From NCBI RefSeq assembly GCF_002078875.1, contig NC_034410.1, positions 82,305,367 to 82,369,366 on the forward strand: a stretch of DNA of 64,000 nucleotides, in the 5' to 3' direction. How positions within the stretch are numbered: position 1 is the stretch's first letter; every line of letters begins with the position of its first letter. Shown piece after piece: positions 61,211-64,000 of the stretch. Under the pieces are notes generated by a model. That model ran no database searches, was not told the DNA's origin, and was given only the letters and a program-made list of their open reading frames with translations. This stretch comes from Numida meleagris (Eukaryota; Chordata; Aves; Galliformes; Numididae). The translations under genes and the position numbers were made by a program.

Positions 61211-63569
61211 ACCACAACATTTTTCAAGCCAAGCATCGAGGATTCCTGCTCCTGTTCTGTAAGGATTCAGCGAGATCCTCTCACACCAGAAGTCAGTATG
61301 TCTACAGTTTAGAGGATAGATTGCTCTGTCCAAGTCTCTGCTTCCCCCTCAATCTTCTGTCTTTCTCATGGCATTCCCTCTCAAACTGAATTCACAGAAG
61401 TAGAAGCATCCAAAACAAAACAAAGCCCTAATTATTTCCCTAATTTTTAAACTAGGGTAGTAATTAGTTTACAGTCTGCTGCAATGAGCTCCTGTGTGGC
61501 TTGAGCAACAAATGAAGTCTCTTCAATCAGATGGCCATTGCCAGCAGTGGCTCAAGTGCCAGTTTTAAATGATTTTTTGTTCCAAACACATCTATCTCTT
61601 GCATTACTTTATCCACACAGCTTGTCTTGTGCTTTCAGGATTGAGGGAAAACAACTGTTTGCTGTACATGATTGGTACACTAAGAAGCAAGGACTAGGCT
61701 GGTTGTTTTTTGTTTTTTTTTTTTTTTAATTTCTATTTGTCCTTAGGTGCCTTATTCGTATTTAAATCAATGAAAGCCTTTAGAAACCTGGCCCCAGGTG
61801 ACTCGAGTCTTGTGTACTCTGCCTGCTCTCTGCCTTCGGACACACCAGTAGCCAGTCAGTATACCAGCTGCTACATGGAGCCACAACACAGCACAGCACC
61901 AAGTCACCACTGAAACAAGAACAGTTTGTCAAACCCCATCAAACATCTGATGAAGAATGAATGCCTCAGTCATTAACGTCACCTCTGAAAGCACCTCCTT
62001 CTTCTGGATTTCCCATCCATGCAGATTAGTGCTGCTGAAGTGCGCCACACAGTAATAAATGTCTAGTATTAAATATAATCCAAAGCATAAGAGCTGACCT
62101 GAGATCTACAGAGAACATGCAGCTGTAAGAGTGGTGATTTGTGTGCCGTCCTAGTGGACAAGATCTGCCTGAGAAGAGAAGGAAGGGCAGCACTCCAGTT
62201 CTCACAATGTTGCCATCGTGATGTGAATTCCAGCACCTGTATCCTCAACTCAGTATCTAGAGAGACACTGGAGCTCTGCATGGAGATATATAAACCTGAA
62301 CTGCTATTAGATTGGGAATGTAGCAAATAGATTTAGAAATTGGATAGATTTTTTTTATTTTCTTCATGCAAACCTTGGATTTGAAGTAAAAAGAAAGCGC
62401 TAGGCTTCAGCCCAATTTGAATAATTCAGCAAGGACTCTAGTGTCAGTATTTTAGTCACACTCATATGTTTTCTGTTTCACATTTCCATAACTGCAACTT
62501 ACCATATTCCACATGGGAAAATTAATGCCGTGCTTTTACAAGTCTTACAACAAAATTACTTTTTCTGACCTGACTTTACTAATTTAAATCAAATGCAGAA
62601 TTTCCGCTCAGTTTGACACAAGCAGAACCAAAACTAAAGCTATATTTTGCCTATCACTGAAAAATAATCAGGTGCAATTTTATAGAACTATCATCGCCTG
62701 TTCATCTACTGCACCTCATCAGTGTCTGCTTTCTGAAAATGACAAATACAACTATTCAAACTAGGGATGAAGTTACTTGAATATGTATGATGTTGAGACC
62801 AGACTTGGGACACAACTCACTGAAGGAGCTCTCAAATCTGACCTGCAGTGTAAGCTCTGCTGTTAACAGGCCAATTCTACAATTGACAATTTTCTAAAAT
62901 ATTCAAGTAGAGTCAGTAGCAAAATGGTGGAAAGAGTAAATCCAGAGCTATTCCACTACTCTGCTGTAATACCACAGTAATCCCCAACAGGACTGCTCAG
63001 CAGTGCAAATATACCTTTTTTCCTTCCTTTTTTTTTTTTAATACAACAGTGTAGACTAATAGAGATGCATATTAATTCCAGATACCAGCTTAATGATCAC
63101 TGAGCAAGAAAACTTCTTATTCCACTTTAATATCACAGCAATCCAGCATTGGCTTTAGTACAGATATGGCAAAACAGCAGCTGAAGGTAAAAGAAACCTA
63201 TAAAAGAAATGTGTTTTTATAACGGTAAGATTTTTTTGACTTCACAATACTGGTCAGTCGGTAGGAAACAATTAAGAGGTTTTCACTCTCTGCTGTGTGG
63301 TCTTTCAAAAAAAAACCCCAATACAGCAGGCAAAGATCTGTGCACAGAGATTGTATATCCATGGCACTCCTAAAGTTGCTGGGGGGAAAGACAGGAGAAA
63401 GCAGTCCCTAGGCAAAACCTTGGGAACAGAAAAACTCCTCAGTTACTGCTGTAATGCTGTTTTACTGTTAGATTTTGATGAGGGGAAGGATGAGAGGGGG
63501 GAAACCACCAACAAAACCTTTATTAGTGGCTTCAAAAAAAGGCTGAAATCTTGTATTTTATAAGTGGTG

Positions 63570-63609
63570 TTTTTTTTTGGTTTTTTTTTTTTTTTTCATT
63601 TAATGCCAG
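63570..63609 (+). repeat. Poly-T tract leading into acceptor
   Basis: T9-GG-T16 (63570-63596), then CATTTAATGCCAG with AG at 63608-63609. TTTAATG could supply a branch point very close to the AG. It directly precedes the candidate exon at 63610. Confidence 0.6.
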
Positions 63610-63716
63610 GGAAGTCATATTTGAACATCAAAGTGCAGCGTGCAGATCTTGAGAATCCCCATGCAGGACCAGAAGTTTCCTCCCCAGCAGACTGGGATGG
63701 ACTTGGAAGCAAACAG
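63610..63716 (+). other. Candidate internal coding exon, 107 bp, unrecognised protein
   Basis: Bounded by the poly-T/CCAG acceptor (AG at 63608-63609) and AAACAG|GTAAGC (GT at 63717-63718). One frame is open throughout: two entry bases (phase 1, matching the exit phase of the segment ending at 58770), then KSYLNIKVQRADLENPHAG, PEVSSPADWDGLGSKQ, leaving at a codon boundary. The peptide looks soluble and acidic-polar, with no transmembrane segment. I do not recognise it. Size and sites are typical of a vertebrate internal exon, but 107 bp is short enough for chance. Confidence 0.32.
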
Positions 63717-64000
63717 GTAAGCACAGAGGGCTGGCAGGCAATGGGCAAAATTTAAGCAAAACAAAATGTTAATCCCCATTTTCCTCAAAGGAAAATGTTA
63801 CCTTTGTCCTTACAATTATGAAAATGAAAAAATTCACCAAAATTGGTCACTAAGGCTTTACGTTTTCACAGAAGTTTGCTGACGCTGCACCCTTAACCTC
63901 AGCCTGTAATCTGTAGTTTCCACAGAAACTCTGACCACAATACATCATTTCCCGTGTCCTGACTTGCTGATTTCCTGGTTAACTGCACGAGCCAGTGGTG
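63717..64000. other. Terminal spacer, possible intron start
   Basis: The last 284 bp after the candidate donor, with nothing recognised. Confidence 0.5.

Larger units (their letters stand above)
61044..63609. other. Spacer, no gene recognised
   Basis: About 2.6 kb. Contains an (AAAT)n microsatellite at 61191-61210, T tracts at 61706-61727 and 63016-63039, and T9-GG-T16 at 63570-63596. No transposon recognised. Confidence 0.55.

Noticed and set aside
1..64000. CRISPR array, operons, ribosome binding sites or phage-like modules
   Set aside because: None seen. Composition, spacing and CR1 content indicate a bird nuclear genome.

Overview
The window looks like non-coding avian DNA, most likely galliform (chicken-like) and intronic or intergenic. 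The main evidence is its repeats: almost every interspersed repeat I recognise is a CR1 (chicken repeat 1) non-LTR retrotransposon, 5'-truncated, several ending in the ATTCTATG octamer tail typical of bird CR1. I see no Alu/B1-type SINE, no LTR pair, no tRNA or rRNA gene, no CRISPR array and no bacterial-type gene organisation. Spacing is wide, base composition is AT-leaning, and stop codons are frequent in all frames.

Layout. 1-3.1 kb holds two CR1 copies on the + strand, both retaining the FADD reverse-transcriptase motif. 3.1-8.5 kb is unique, with homopolymers. 8.5-9.3 kb is the longest uninterrupted minus-strand CR1. 9.3-22.7 kb is mostly unique, with one small CR1 at 17.2 kb. 22.7-24.2 kb is a cluster of three CR1 pieces around an 18-bp tandem duplication. 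24.2-33.8 kb is unique apart from a 3'-end CR1 stub at 28.57 kb. 33.8-34.2 kb is a minus-strand CR1. 38.1-40.4 kb is a dense block: a young + CR1, then about 1 kb of a much older minus-strand CR1/L3-like LINE, a short + piece, and a minus CR1 with an internal deletion. 45.0 and 46.2 kb carry CR1 pieces, 50.35-50.76 kb an old LINE remnant, and 57.0 and 59.7 kb minus-strand CR1 3' ends. Recognised LINE sequence totals roughly 7 kb, about 11% of the window.

Coding potential. I recognise no host gene. Most open frames lie in or antisense to CR1, or look like chance. The exception worth testing is a set of + strand acceptor/donor pairs. Three near the right end (57957-58249, 58646-or-58733 to 58770, 63610-63716) have consensus-like splice sites, open frames and matching phases (0, 2, 1, 0). 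Across the window my hand scan found nine AGGTAAG donor cores on the + strand and one on the minus strand. I infer, without proof, that the window may lie inside a transcription unit read left to right. The protein these segments would encode is not one I recognise.
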